Assembly (NCBI RefSeq): GCF_001949145.1
Contig: NW_019091361.1
Location: 2,403,825 to 2,465,824, forward strand
Length of the DNA: 62,000 bases
Origin: Acanthaster planci
Taxonomy: Eukaryota; Echinodermata; Asteroidea; Valvatida; Acanthasteridae
Reading direction: 5' to 3'
The notes under the pieces are model-generated. The model was not told the DNA's origin. It did not search any database and saw only the letters and a program-made list of their open reading frames with translations. Numbering within the stretch: position 1 is the first letter of the stretch; each line of letters begins with the position of its first letter. Shown here piece after piece: positions 36,308 to 48,800 of this stretch. The translations under genes were made by a program, and so were the position numbers.

Positions 36308-37072
36308 ATCCGACTACCAACCGCTACTTATAATTGGGGCTTTCACACCAAATACACCATGCTACAAGCAGGTTGGTATCATAGGATCGTAGCATGGACT
36401 ACGTGCGGCACACTTGTCAGCTGGACCAGTTTAGCTTACGCACCGCAGCTGCAGCTCTCTGTTGTGTAGCAAGTGAGGGCGCTTTTCATCCTATATATGC
36501 TTACAGGTTGCAGGCCAATGCAAAAATAAACTGCCATAGCCAACAGTGATGAATACCCGAACTTCAAAAAATCAGGAAAAATAATCACGAGTTTCTTAGG
36601 CGTTCGAGATGCACATCAAATTAAAGTCCAGTTTATGGTTTTTCATATTCTTCTTCAAATTTCAATTCATTAACCGAGGACTTTTTGAAGATATTTATTT
36701 CCACGGAAGGTCACCCCTACAATGCAGTCGTGAAGCCCCTCACCATTTTGAAATATCGATACCTACACTTCAAATAAAAAATAGACCGTTTTCAGGCACC
36801 GATTTCTTCCAAATCTCACTCAGACGCAAGCTGGTATTCTTTCTGCCCGCCTAAACCTATCTTTTCTACAAATCTGCAAGTTCATGGGCCACAAAATACT
36901 CTATTTCGGGGTGCATACAAATTGTGACTTGGCCCTGGCGAGCAGTTTTCGGCCTGCATCCTACAAGTGTGCCGAACGTAGTCCATGCTACGATCCTATG
37001 GTACCAACCTGCTTATAGCATGGTGTATTTGGTGTGCAAGCTCTCCTTCTAAGTAGCGGTGGGTAGTCGGAT
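36308..37072. mobile_element. DNA-transposon-like element with ~110-bp inverted ends
   Basis: The left end, ATCCGACTACCAACCGCTAC at 36308 through CGGCACACTTGT near 36418, is repeated inverted at about 36968-37072 with roughly 90% identity by eye (shared blocks ACACCAAATACACCATGCTA, AGCAGGTTGGTA, CATAGGATCGTAGCATGGAC). The interior of about 550 bp is non-coding. A shorter relative with the same terminus is at 46700 in the convertase gene. Target duplications are not clear. Confidence 0.75.
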
Positions 37073-39673
37073 TGGTTTGCCGCCGTAGCCAGGACTCTTG
37101 AGCATATGGAGGCAAGCGGGGGGGCTTTACGCTAAAATGTGTGTGTGTGTGGGCTCACTGGATGTTGGACAAATACGTAATCGTGATCATATCAAGTGGG
37201 GGCGACTGGGAGCAACGATTTTTCCTGGGGGCGCCCCCCCCCCAACCGCTGGCGGTTCGGTACGTAGGATGGGTTTCCCCCTTATAAGACTAAATGGATT
37301 AAGATGGCAGCATGACAACTGTTGGAATCGAATTTAGTTAAGGATTTCAAACCTTAAGAATAAAGAATCTCAGAAAGTCAGTAAGACACCAAATAATAGA
37401 ATACAGGCCTACTACCTTTCAATAAAAAATGGGCCAAAAATCCATTTTGACGTAAAACCTGATACGAATTAAAAGTGACATTTCTGCAAACTCTGGTCGT
37501 CCATTTGAATAGTCGACAATAATTCTGACCAGAGAGGTCGCACCACTATTGGCCGTTTTTTTTACCACTGGTGCATTGTTACTTCAGGCGGTGCTAACGG
37601 ACATAGCTGTATTCGTACGTCCGAAAGCATGCACACGATGAAATATAGGTCGAGTTCGGGCGCCGTGTTCTTGACACGGGTTTCTTGTTCTCGCGCTCGA
37701 ACGGCAGGAACACGACTCAAGAACACTGTCTCGGAACAGGATCACCCACCACCTCCTCGTCATGGTGTTACAGGAACACACGGAAAAACTCGTGAGATTT
37801 TGATTTTTGAACAGTGGTAGGCCCACAGTGCCGACCTGCCATAACTTTTCAGTTGTGACACTGACAGTTACAAAACAATAATGTTAATTAATTAAGCTTT
37901 AATCCCATTTTCAAAAGTCAAAACGTCCACATCAGCAACAGCTGTGCTCTTGGTTGTCACCGTAAATCTCGGCTCTTAAAAGCAACCCAATAGTTGCTTG
38001 TCTGTATACCTGCTATTATCTACGTGCTTGTAGCATCGCGCCATATCTTTCTATCCAAATGTAGAACTTCCTTTTCCAGATACTTCACCTTTCAGGGTTC
38101 AGCGCTTAGTAAAAGATCGGGAATCAGCAAGAATACAATATACAAAAGAATATTGAACCTCATATAATGTACAACACAGGACTGAAATTTCGAAAGCCTT
38201 TCCTTGCTGTGTCCTCTTTTCTCTTTTCAGTTTTGTTCATGGGGTTTTCGCAACAAGCGCGATCTTTAGTTAAATTCCATTATTTTAATTTTCTATTTCA
38301 AATTCAGTTTTCATATGAATCAATTTAATTTTGAACACACGCGTGTAAAAATATGGACTAAATTCCTATCAACACGAAAAAGAAATAGATTCTTACGTCT
38401 CATCCCATTTCTGTTCCTCGGAACCGAGTTGTTAAATTCTCCAGCTGCTTCTTAACAGTAATATAATACCATTCAAACTGTGCCAAAATGCATAGACATG
38501 CACAAACATGAATACCGACTATCACTTTGGTTTGTTCACTTGACTCTTGTTTATGTTTGCGCTTTGCATATTTACAAATGTACTACAACTTGCTTCATCA
38601 GTCCGTTCCAAAGAAGCAAGTTCCTAGCTAGACAAGCATTGGTGTAAATGGCAGGCTGTCGCCTTGTGCGGAAAATACGCCATAGGCCTGTTTGGGGAGA
38701 TTAGAACAGTTTTGCTCATTCTGTTTGAAAGAATGCACCGGTTTACCACGAATTAAAATATGAGTTGAACGTTCAAGGTCCTTTTGTGGGCTTTTTTTAT
38801 TCTTACATAGAGACTCAAAGAAGATTGGACCGACGTGCTTAAAATCCGATCCATTTAATTCTATTATCTGAATCAGATTTAATCGGTTGCTGTGTGGAGT
38901 TTTAATTTATCTGTTCAAGTTATCATGAGTTGGCTTAATTACGAAACTGTGAGAAAATCCCTTCCAGCATTACCCAAAACAAGGAGACCATATGCTTCAT
39001 ATGTGAGGTTTATTACATTTTATTCTTTACTTCCATCTGGCTGTTACCCGTTTTGTTTTGCTTTTTTTGTATTTCCGTTTTCGAATTTCCCAAAGCAAAC
39101 TCAAGATGTTAAAATGGTAATTGGTTTTCACGTATGCTGGTAGGAATCCTATTACAACTAGGCCTGGAGTGCCGCTTTCCAATTAAAACTATGAATGCAT
39201 AACGAGGTCGCGTCTCCGAGATAAAGCTGCAAAGATAACTATTAAATTCATCTGTGGAGCACAAAAAGTGGAATGTGTGTACACTTCTGGTTAACGTGTA
39301 AACCGCGGATGGAGCAGATGCCTATGGTGGATAAACTCCCACAGGCTTGACACGCTGCCCGTCACCACACCGTGTGCACGCTGGTTTTTCCACGGAGCTG
39401 TAATCGCTATTACCGGTCAGACAAACTATTTGGCGTGTGGAACTGGTGGAGATTTCGAAACTGAATTCGCATGATATATAATTTTTTTCAGAGGATTGTT
39501 GACAAAACTACGAAATAACAATTGATGAGAGTTGCAGAGTCGATTTTGGAGCAAACTGGTAGTCTGTAAGGACGCTGGGTGCGAAGTGTGCCCCGCATTC
39601 CTCATTTCATGTCAGGAACTTCGCCAACCTCCACTCGCTATCAGTACTAAATCTTGTCTCTGAGCACAGAAGG
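37073..39673. other. Intergenic stretch upstream of the convertase gene
   Basis: It begins with CCGTAGCCAGGACTC and C/G runs (37085-37245) that resemble a decayed hAT-type terminus. The rest is AT-rich. A TATATAAT-like stretch lies near 39474, about 200 bp before the convertase start codon, but a promoter cannot be assigned with confidence. No exon was recognised. Confidence 0.4.
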
Positions 39674-39880
39674 ATGAATGTCTTCCATCATGGCTCATTT
39701 CAAGTCTGCTTCCTTCTCCTTTGCGCTTTTCTGAGCAACGCTGTTGCCTTTGAGAATCCATGGTCTGACACGGACGACCTGGGGTCGTACTTCACCAACG
39801 AGTTTGCCGTGCAAATCGAAGGGGGGATAGATGTTGCACGGAGCGTGGCCTCAGACCATGGGTACCAACTTCAGATGCAG
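39674..39880 (+). CDS. PCSK1: Convertase exon 1: signal peptide and start of prodomain
   Basis: ATG in AAGGATGA context; 69 codons, donor CAG/GTAACA, phase 0. It encodes a hydrophobic leader and [13 protein letters not shown], matching the prodomain start of PC1 (YVNEWAAEIPGG). Confidence 0.93.
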
Positions 39881-42800
39881 GTAACACTTGAGCCCTTAGG
39901 CCTAGAATATGGAACTTCAAATTTAAATGTGCTTGAATCATATTGTTTTACGGTACCTAATCGGTACTTTTATGTTGACATCATGTAATAGGCATCGGAA
40001 ATTGCCTGTAATTTTCAAAAGAAAATCACCCATCGTATATTTTGTAATTTTTACACCAGATTTTCTAAACCAAACGTTGTAATGAATCTGTGAAATCAAC
40101 CCGGAGTTTTTCTGTGTTCTTAATGTAAAATATGAAATGGACAAATGCATAAAATAGTTCTTTCTTAACAGCAAATCAAACAAATTGAAAATGACATCAT
40201 GTTAGAAACATAGTCACATGTATGTCTACTGCTGACACGAACAACGAAATCCTCGTCCATTAAATAATGCGCAAAAGAGATTGGACTCTGGATAATATTA
40301 AAAAAAATTCACCACGACTAAAATTATGTTTGAACTGAGAAATACGACACCAACCTAATTTTGGTCCAATTAATACTCATGAAAACGTTCCATTCCGCAG
40401 CACGTACATTTTCCCAAGGATATTGCATTGAAGAATTCATTTTGTGATATCTACACTGTAATAGATTTAGAGATAAATCATTAATAGCACCGAGAGACGA
40501 ACACTTCCTTATATGCCACAGTCGATGAATTATCGACGTTTCGCGATCCTCTTTCTTATAGACGCGTGAAATTTGCAGAATAGTTGGGAGTAGATTTCGA
40601 TGTTTTACCAGAGGGCATGCATAAAATCTTACAGAGGTTCACAAAGCCCATTAAACTGTCTGCTCATTGGAATTTCTATGGAATAATTATCCGTCGACAT
40701 GGTAGAATTTTCACCAAACTGGTTCTCACGTGTTGAAATCATTCCTCTATTAAATAGAAGCTTTGGAACCACCATCGACAAAGTACTTATTTTCTAGAAG
40801 AAATACAAGTTTACATTGATTAAGAAATGTTGGAGAGTACCTCGCTCATAATCGATCATGATAAGCATCTTTTGCAAAAGAAACCTGAGTTGATGGTCCT
40901 TACGTTTGAATAAGGTTTTGTTTCAAAATGCCATGGGTATAAATCTTGGGGGATAGGAGTAAACAAACCCCCCAACTTTTTTCGACCAGGGGGATGGATG
41001 CATGGGCTACTGAATCACCCTCTCCACTATTTCGTGGCGAAAAAAAAAACATGTAGGTGGATTTCGAAGAGCTTTTCAGGCTTCCCAACCGTCAAATCAG
41101 TGGCACCCAAAAGAGGAAGGGACAATGAAAAAAGCCATAAATATGCCGTTCTCCTGTAACATTCTGTAGGAATGTAATACAAATTACAGATGTCCATCTG
41201 TGTCATGAACATGGCGCCCTATAGAGTATCATATAGCGTCAGCACCCTACCCTTTTCAAATTTCCGTGGCTAGGCAAGTCACTCCCCCTTTCCCATCCTC
41301 CCCATTTTCCGCTACAGGTTTACACACTGCAAAAATGCCACATTATTTTCTGATTAGTATTTGCTGTGTGAGTTCAGCAAATATTATGGACTAATTGCTT
41401 CAATATTGTTTCCTAATTTACGCGTCTGAAGTCATTACCAAGTTCATACCAGCAGCTTTGTACAGAAGTGTTAGACCAAATCAATGAAAATATCTATTTC
41501 TAATTAGCGTTTTCTAATATAAACCTAATTTAAAATTATACCATTACCTTTTAAGAAATCGATTTTAAACTTCCACATAACAAAAAACTCATTAATGTGA
41601 ATTGTTGACTAGATCTGGTTCTTGTGATAGTTTATTGTTTGATTTTGCTGTACAAAAAAGTAACAATCAACTTGTCGACTGTAATTTTTTTTTCAAATGG
41701 AATGTTTTGCAAAGGGGTACATCTTTCCATATTAGGGTGGAAATTTACTTTTGAAAATTCATAAAAACGATTTAGCTTAGCAATAATGAAAAGGGATTTT
41801 TCTGAAAAGCTAGATGCTAAAAGAATCCACAGAGGGCATCTTAGTCATCCGGATACAGTAGTTGTTTATTTCTAGGAAAGCCAAATGCATCAAAGCACTT
41901 AAGGATAAACTAGAATCTTACCATCTCTTGAGACAATTTTATACAGTAATGGAAACAGATAATGCTTTGGCTCTCGTCAGGTAAAGTACAGACAAAAATT
42001 TTCAGCTTTTAGAGAATCTTGGAGCCAATCACCTTGGAGACTATATAGAGAGGGGAAAAACTGATGAGTATGAATTTCTGTCCTTTTCCGACAAGATCGG
42101 AAGCCTGCCAGACCATTATCTTCTCCAACATGACGAAACCCCGTCCAGATCGAAGCGGGAAACCGACGAACGTCACACCAAGAAACTTGCAGATGACCAT
42201 CGGGTAAAAAAAAGGAAAACTTTTCAATCAAAAAATCATCTCTGCACTTTTCTGATTACCTGTGGTTCAATTTTAAAGGTTATATTTTCTAATTTTAATT
42301 GACAGGGTGTCGTAAATTATTTGTTTGAAGCTCAGTTTATCTGCGTTACTATTGGAAATTTTGGTGGTTATATCGGACAATCGAAAACGGGCGCAGGGAG
42401 TACCTTAGACTCTTTGTCACAGTAACATAATCACGCTGAAATACAAAATGTTTTCAAGTATTTTTTACTATATTTCAGCGCCACACCAACGCTCTCGAAT
42501 AATAGGCCTATATTAGAAAAGAGACACAGTTATTAACGTGTTTGACTCAAAACTTATGCGCGGATTAGGAGAGGGATTTCGGTCGATCCCTCCTGCTCTG
42601 AGCAAAAACAAAAAAAGGAAAAAAGAAAAATGGAGAAAATGGTAACAAAAAACAAATAAAATAAGTGACCAATACCATTGTTAACGATGCATGCCATGTA
42701 TAATGTTTCATCATTGTTTCCGCTTGTCCGCAAAAATGAAACAATAAAAAAAATCGCCGCTCTTGGAAAATTCCTGGATCTGCCCCTGAAACCATTTTAG

Positions 42801-45800
42801 TGTTTTGAGGTTTATTCTCACTCAAAAGGTGTTGTGGTTCCAACAACAAGAAGCCAAACGTCGAACTAAACGCAATGTGGATAAACGATTCTTGAGATCA
42901 ACCGACTTCAACGACCCGCTCTATGAGGAGGAGTGGTATCTGGTAAGAAAGTCACGAGACCTTTCATGAAATTACAATCGCATAATTTGACTGGAGAAAT
43001 CTCAACGAATTACGTTTTGACAGGAAACGCTTTTCATAAGGTATTTTACTTCATTGTCTGTTTTTAATGCTTGTTGTCAAGAAGTTGTGGTGTTTATTAC
43101 GTGACATTTAGTTCACCAGTAAAAATTGTTCAAGATTGCTCACAAAAGACAAAGCAAGGATTTTCCTTTTTATATAATGACTTTTAGAATGGCGATTATA
43201 AGGAACAGAGGGGTATGCAACCGGACATGAACGTGAGACAGCTGTGGGAGAAAGGAATTACTGGAAAAGGTGTGGTCGTGTCCATTGTCGACGACGGTGA
43301 GCCTTATTATGGATCCAACTACAGGAATACGTAAATTAACAAAATTGATAACAAAACTGTAGCTGTTAGCTAATGAAATGTCTGAAATGGGGCTGGTATA
43401 GGTGGTGATCGCGCATGGAATGTGGCGCAAGGAAAGATCTATTTATGGATACCTGCGTCAGCTCAGAGAAATAAGATGTGATTCAATTTTCGGTTCGTAA
43501 CGAAATAAATCGATCAGGTTTGAATCGGACGGCTCGACATGTCACATTTCTTGCTATTTTTTTTTGGGGGGGGTGGTTTGGTTTAGTTTGGCTTAGTTAG
43601 GTTCTGTGTGGTTTGGTTTGGCTTGGATAGGTTTGGTTTAGTTAGGTTTGGTTTGGCTTGGTTGGATTTGGTTTGGCTTGGTAGACCCGTAGGCTGGGGG
43701 GGGTCAGGGGGTTCGAACACCCCCCCCCGTTCCGCTCGTTGATGTGTGTTTTTATTTGTTTTTTTTTCTGATAACTATATAATTTTAATAGACTATAATT
43801 TTCAGAATGTAAGTCGCGGTTTATACATTGATTCTCACGTAGAAAATATCTCTGCGGTTTATAATGAACTGTGGGCGGGTTACACGGCAACATTTGAAGA
43901 ATGAAATCAGTCACTAAACGCTGCGCCATGCCTGCAACGCAACCCAGGCCGCCGCTGCGCGCCGCGGCCGGCCAGCCACGCGTACCAGCGGCGCAGCGTT
44001 CCGGGTGCGGGGACAAGGCAGTCATATTTTCATTGGCTGCCGCTTACATTGGCTCTACTTACGTGTTGGAAATGAAGTAAACCAGTCCAGAAAGACTGAA
44101 TAGTCTTGTAAATGCCCTGTAGGCCTAAGTACAGTTCACACCTCACCGTTTTGTGGTATGTCTTTACGTTTTTGTCTTTTACGGTTGTGTAATCCATGTT
44201 GTTTATCATTTTACTGGTCTTAAAAAGAACAGCTGCATGGCCAACCCAGCATGGACACTAATCCAGCCCACTAAAATTGGTATTTTCGAGCACTCGAGAA
44301 AGTTTAGACGTAATAAAATCACTCGTTCGTGTGCTACCTCACGTTGCAATATTGAAGAAGTTAGGTTTGGTTTGGCTTGGTTAGGTTTGGCTTGGTTAGG
44401 TTTGGTTTGGCTTGGTTAGGTTTGGTTTAGTTAGGTTTGGTTTGGCTTAGTTAGGTTTGGTTTAGTTAGGTTTGGTTTTGGCTTGGTTAGGTTTGGTTTG
44501 GCTTGATTTGGTTTAGTTTGGCTATGTTAAGTTTGGTTTAGTTAGGTTTGGTTTGGCTTGGTTAGGTTTGGCTTGGTTAGGTTTGGTCTGGCTTAGTTAG
44601 GTTTGGCTTGGTTAGGTTTGGTTTGGCCNTTTGGTTTGGTTGGTTTGGTTTGGTTTGGTTTGATTTGGTTAGGTTTGGCTTGGTTAGGTTTGGTTTAGTT
44701 AGGTTTGGTTTGGTTAGGTTTGGCTTGGTTAGGTTTGGTTTGGTTTGGTTAGGTTTGATTTGTTAGGTTTGGTTTGGCTTGGTTAGGTTTGGTTTGGTTT
44801 TGCTTGGTTAGGTTTGGTTTAGTTAGGTTTGGTTTGGCTTTGTTAGGTTTAGTTTAGTTAGGTTTGGTTTGGCTTGGTTAGGTTGGGTTTGGCTTGGTTT
44901 TTGAAAAGGGGTGACGTGGAGGTTACTCCCTACCCAAGGACGATTGCATCATTTACTGCGAATGTTGACTTTACACAATGAGCAGAATTTTTATACTTCA
45001 ATTAAACTACGAGGGTTGCTCCATTTCCATAGATCAATATTTACTTTTGTCTCATACAGCTGTTTTAATTTACACCACAGTACAATGTTTGGACAATTTA
45101 AAGCACCGAGGAAATGGTTTCGTTTTCAAATGACCGTGTGCCATTAAGTCAGAGCAGGTGAATTTTGTATTCATGGCGAAGTCCAATAGGTCATTCTAAG
45201 TGCTGAAATTATGTGGCAAGGCGGCAAGGTCGATAATTTGATGGTGGTGTTGTTAGTGGAAATAATGGTGGTTATGTCCCTTTGTGTTTTCTTTGCAATG
45301 AAGAATTGAATATGTAAGGCCCCAATTGCCGTGGTCGTTAAAAAGGGGGATGAAACTTTATACAGTAGATGTACTCTGTTTTCAAGATGTATTTTTGCGT
45401 TGGGGAGATGTTAATTATATATAACAGGATTTGCCCTTACCCAGTCCCACCCGAGTAAGCTTGTAAGGTTTTTTTCGCAAGCTCTCGGACAGGCACTGAG
45501 CATACAGTGCTTATTAATATACGTTGGGTAAGGGCAAAACCTGTTATATATAATTAGATGTACTCTGATTTCTACCCATTTTGTCTTTAAAATTATGATC
45601 TGTTTGCAACTTATGTTTGACTACTTTCAAGGGCCAAATTGTGGTTTTTGCCTTGAGCAGAAACACCCCCATCAGTTGAAAATAGCCATGGTGGTGGGGT
45701 ATTTTGTTGGTAGCGATGCCGCCACGACATCGCATCCCTATCAAACGGTTGCTAGGAAAATCACGCCCTCTCTCGGTCATGCTTTGGACCCATCGTACGC

Positions 45801-48800
45801 TGATACATGTATTTTATTCTAGGACTGGAAGTAGCCCATTCGGACATCGCCAAGAACTATGATCCTCTAGCAAGCTGGAACTTTAAGGAGAAACGAAACG
45901 ACCCAACACCTCCCAAGAGCACCTACAATCATAATGGGTAATAGTATCCCTTGCTCACACACCCTTCAGTATACACAGTGTGGAATGGGTTGACCAGTTG
46001 ACAGTCCCTGTCCACGCCCTCACACGTTCGAGCAGAAAATAATATCGCCAACTTCCCTTCACATTAAGTTCGTTAATTAATAACAACTGTCAGCCAAGTG
46101 AGGAAAGGGTTTTTAAATTGTCAAATTGTCAAGTGGGAAAGATTAATTGAATGCTCAGATTTCAAAATCCGAATCTGGGAATTAATTCTTCGTCACATTG
46201 TCGTGGAATCGTTAAAATAGCAAAGGGCCTATATTTCTGTTCTAGCCACGGCACACGCTGTGCCGGTGAAGTGGCCATGGTTGCTGACAACGGAAAGTGT
46301 GGTGTTGGCATCGCCTACGAGGCTAATATTGGAGGTAAGTGCCTCCAACAACTCTGGTGCATCAGTACTTGACTTCCAGTCACAATGGATACATGACATG
46401 AGACAATATTGGTGCATATAATTTTTTTTTGGCAATTGCGGTATCTGTTTCGCCAGGCATACGCATATTGGAAGGGAAAATAACTGACGCTGTGGAAAGC
46501 GCGTCGTTGTCTTATAACCTGGACCACATCGACATCTTTAGCTCCAGTTGGGGACCGACCGACGACGGCATGACGACAGATGGCCCTGGACCACTCACCA
46601 AAAAAGCACTAGAAGAGGGCATCAAACGGGTGAGTGACGTCAGTATTACGGTATATTGACACTGTCCCACACATCAGTGCAAAGTGTGCTCTTTCAATCC
46701 AACCGATCCGACTACCCACCGCTACTTATAAGTGAGGCTTGTTCTAGCCTTCTGCTTGCAAATTTTCGTGACACTGACTAGCCTCACTTGTAACTTTGCC
46801 TACTGCATCATAAAAAATATATTAGCATCACATTTCTTGCAAGCTATTTTGCTGCACAGGCCTCACTTATGAAAAGGCGTGGGTACTTAGACCGTGTGTT
46901 CAATCCATGACTCTGTCCAATTTCTGCAGTAAAGACGTTAAGATCGTCTGCATGATCGTGCCGCATATAGATCCAGCCGAAAGTCAAAATGCAAAATTTA
47001 AAAACAAACACCACAAAGGAGGTTGGTGTAAATAGAGGGTACATGGTTCCAACATCGTGAATTTGTCAACTTGAATCGTCTATGAAGTGAAACGATGAAA
47101 TTGGAGCAGAGATCGAAATAGGAGGGATTAATAAACGTTCATATCTGTGAACTGAATCAAACTGATGTTGAAATTAGGGAATGGTAAGCTTGAAGAACTC
47201 TGTGCAGGAGCTTGCCACATCGCCACGGTGTCTTTATCATTTGGCAGTATTGCTTAATTAAGACGCTGTGGCGGTGTCATAAGCTTCTGCGTCGAACTCT
47301 CTTCAATCCCAAGTCCCCAAAAAGATAACTCACCGATCGACTTCGATGACGGGACCCTTAACGACTTTCTGTGCTCCGATTAATGTTGCTTGAGGAAGGG
47401 CCCAAGAAGAACAAGAGCTTCGATAAACACTTGTGTCAAGATGTGATAAAATTTCAGTCTTCTTCATCGATCGGTGGAGCGGAACACGTTCCAGTTTTGA
47501 TAGAGAATGACAATTTGGGCAGATAGGCTCCTGCTGCTCTGTGTAAGATTGTTGTAGACTTACGAGGACTTGCTAAAAATCTGATGGAAAAAAAATGAAT
47601 AAAACAGGGCAGGAACAGCAAGGGCGTCCTCTACGCCTGGGCGTCGGGCAACGGTGGGTCCGAAGACAACTGCAACTGTGACGCGTACTCGAGCAGCATT
47701 TACACCATCGCTACGTCCAGCGTGTCCGAGACCGGCCAGAAGACATTGTGAGTCCGTCGGGTGGCGGGGCATGCAATGATTTGTAAAACCGGGTACGAGG
47801 TGGCCCTGGTGCTAGTATCATCTACATGCGGTGTTGGTGTTGCTTGGATCGGTGGCCGGGTCCTCTGACCGGGGTTATTCTTTCTCGATGAGATTTCTCT
47901 CGGGATCCTCGTAGTTCTAGCCTTTCTTGTTTTCTTTCCGTCTGTCTTCCTTCTTTCTTCGGTAATAGATCATTATTTTGCATGAAATTATGAGTGAAGT
48001 TATTCTCTGCTCGCTTTTGGTGTTTAACGAGGCAGGGCCGTTACGTCACTCTGCTTAGAAAATGTTCAAAATCAACCGTCGTGTGATTCGCTTCATTTTT
48101 GGCACGCGCTGTTACAATACCGAACCCGCACACCGTAGCCTATCCACAGTGGTCGACCTAAAGCAGACATGCTCCATCTTTCCAATCCCATTTTGATATT
48201 TTTTACTCCATTTTCATCATTTCTCTTTCACTTTAATTGTGTCATTGCTTATGCCAAGTGTGCCTCAAACCATTTCCATCAAACACTTGTCTTCACATTT
48301 TTATTTCAGTTGAAGTTTTCAAGGCTCGTCATTCGTGTGAAGCGAAGATAAATCTCCTCACTTTCCAGACATTGCTTCACGATTATCGTCATTACGACCC
48401 TTGATGTCATGGTAAAAAGCGTCGTTATCATTGCTCCCTCTTCCATTAACCACACCATTCCATCTTCTCTCTTTCCTCCGTCATCTAAACTGTAGTGACA
48501 GCAGAACCAAATGCCATTGTATTTCTGTATATTTCCCATTTTTTTCCCTTAGTTACGGCGAGACCTGCTCATCCATCCTAACGACTTCGTACAGCAGTGG
48601 ATCTGGGAAGGCACGTGGCGTCGTCAGTGCCTCATTGCACAATCAGTGTACCAATGATCACGGCGGTACCTCAGCATCAGCACCCATGACGGCAGGGGTG
48701 CTTGCCTTACTGCTGCAAGCAAAGTAAGCTGTCTAGGAAAAAATGAAAAATGAAGGGGCTCAGATGCAAAACACCTTTTGAGAAAATCAGCTTAGAAAAA

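Larger units (their letters stand above)
43297..45822 (+). other. Convertase intron 4 with satellite and MITE
   Basis: A 2.5-kb phase-1 intron filled largely by a TTNGG pentamer satellite in two blocks, a 670-bp insert between them and a 145-bp MITE at 45412. Confidence 0.85.

Noticed and set aside
43642-44025. 127-codon open frame on the minus strand
   Set aside because: It covers the edge of the pentamer satellite ([11 protein letters not shown]-type translation) and the inserted segment; not protein-like.
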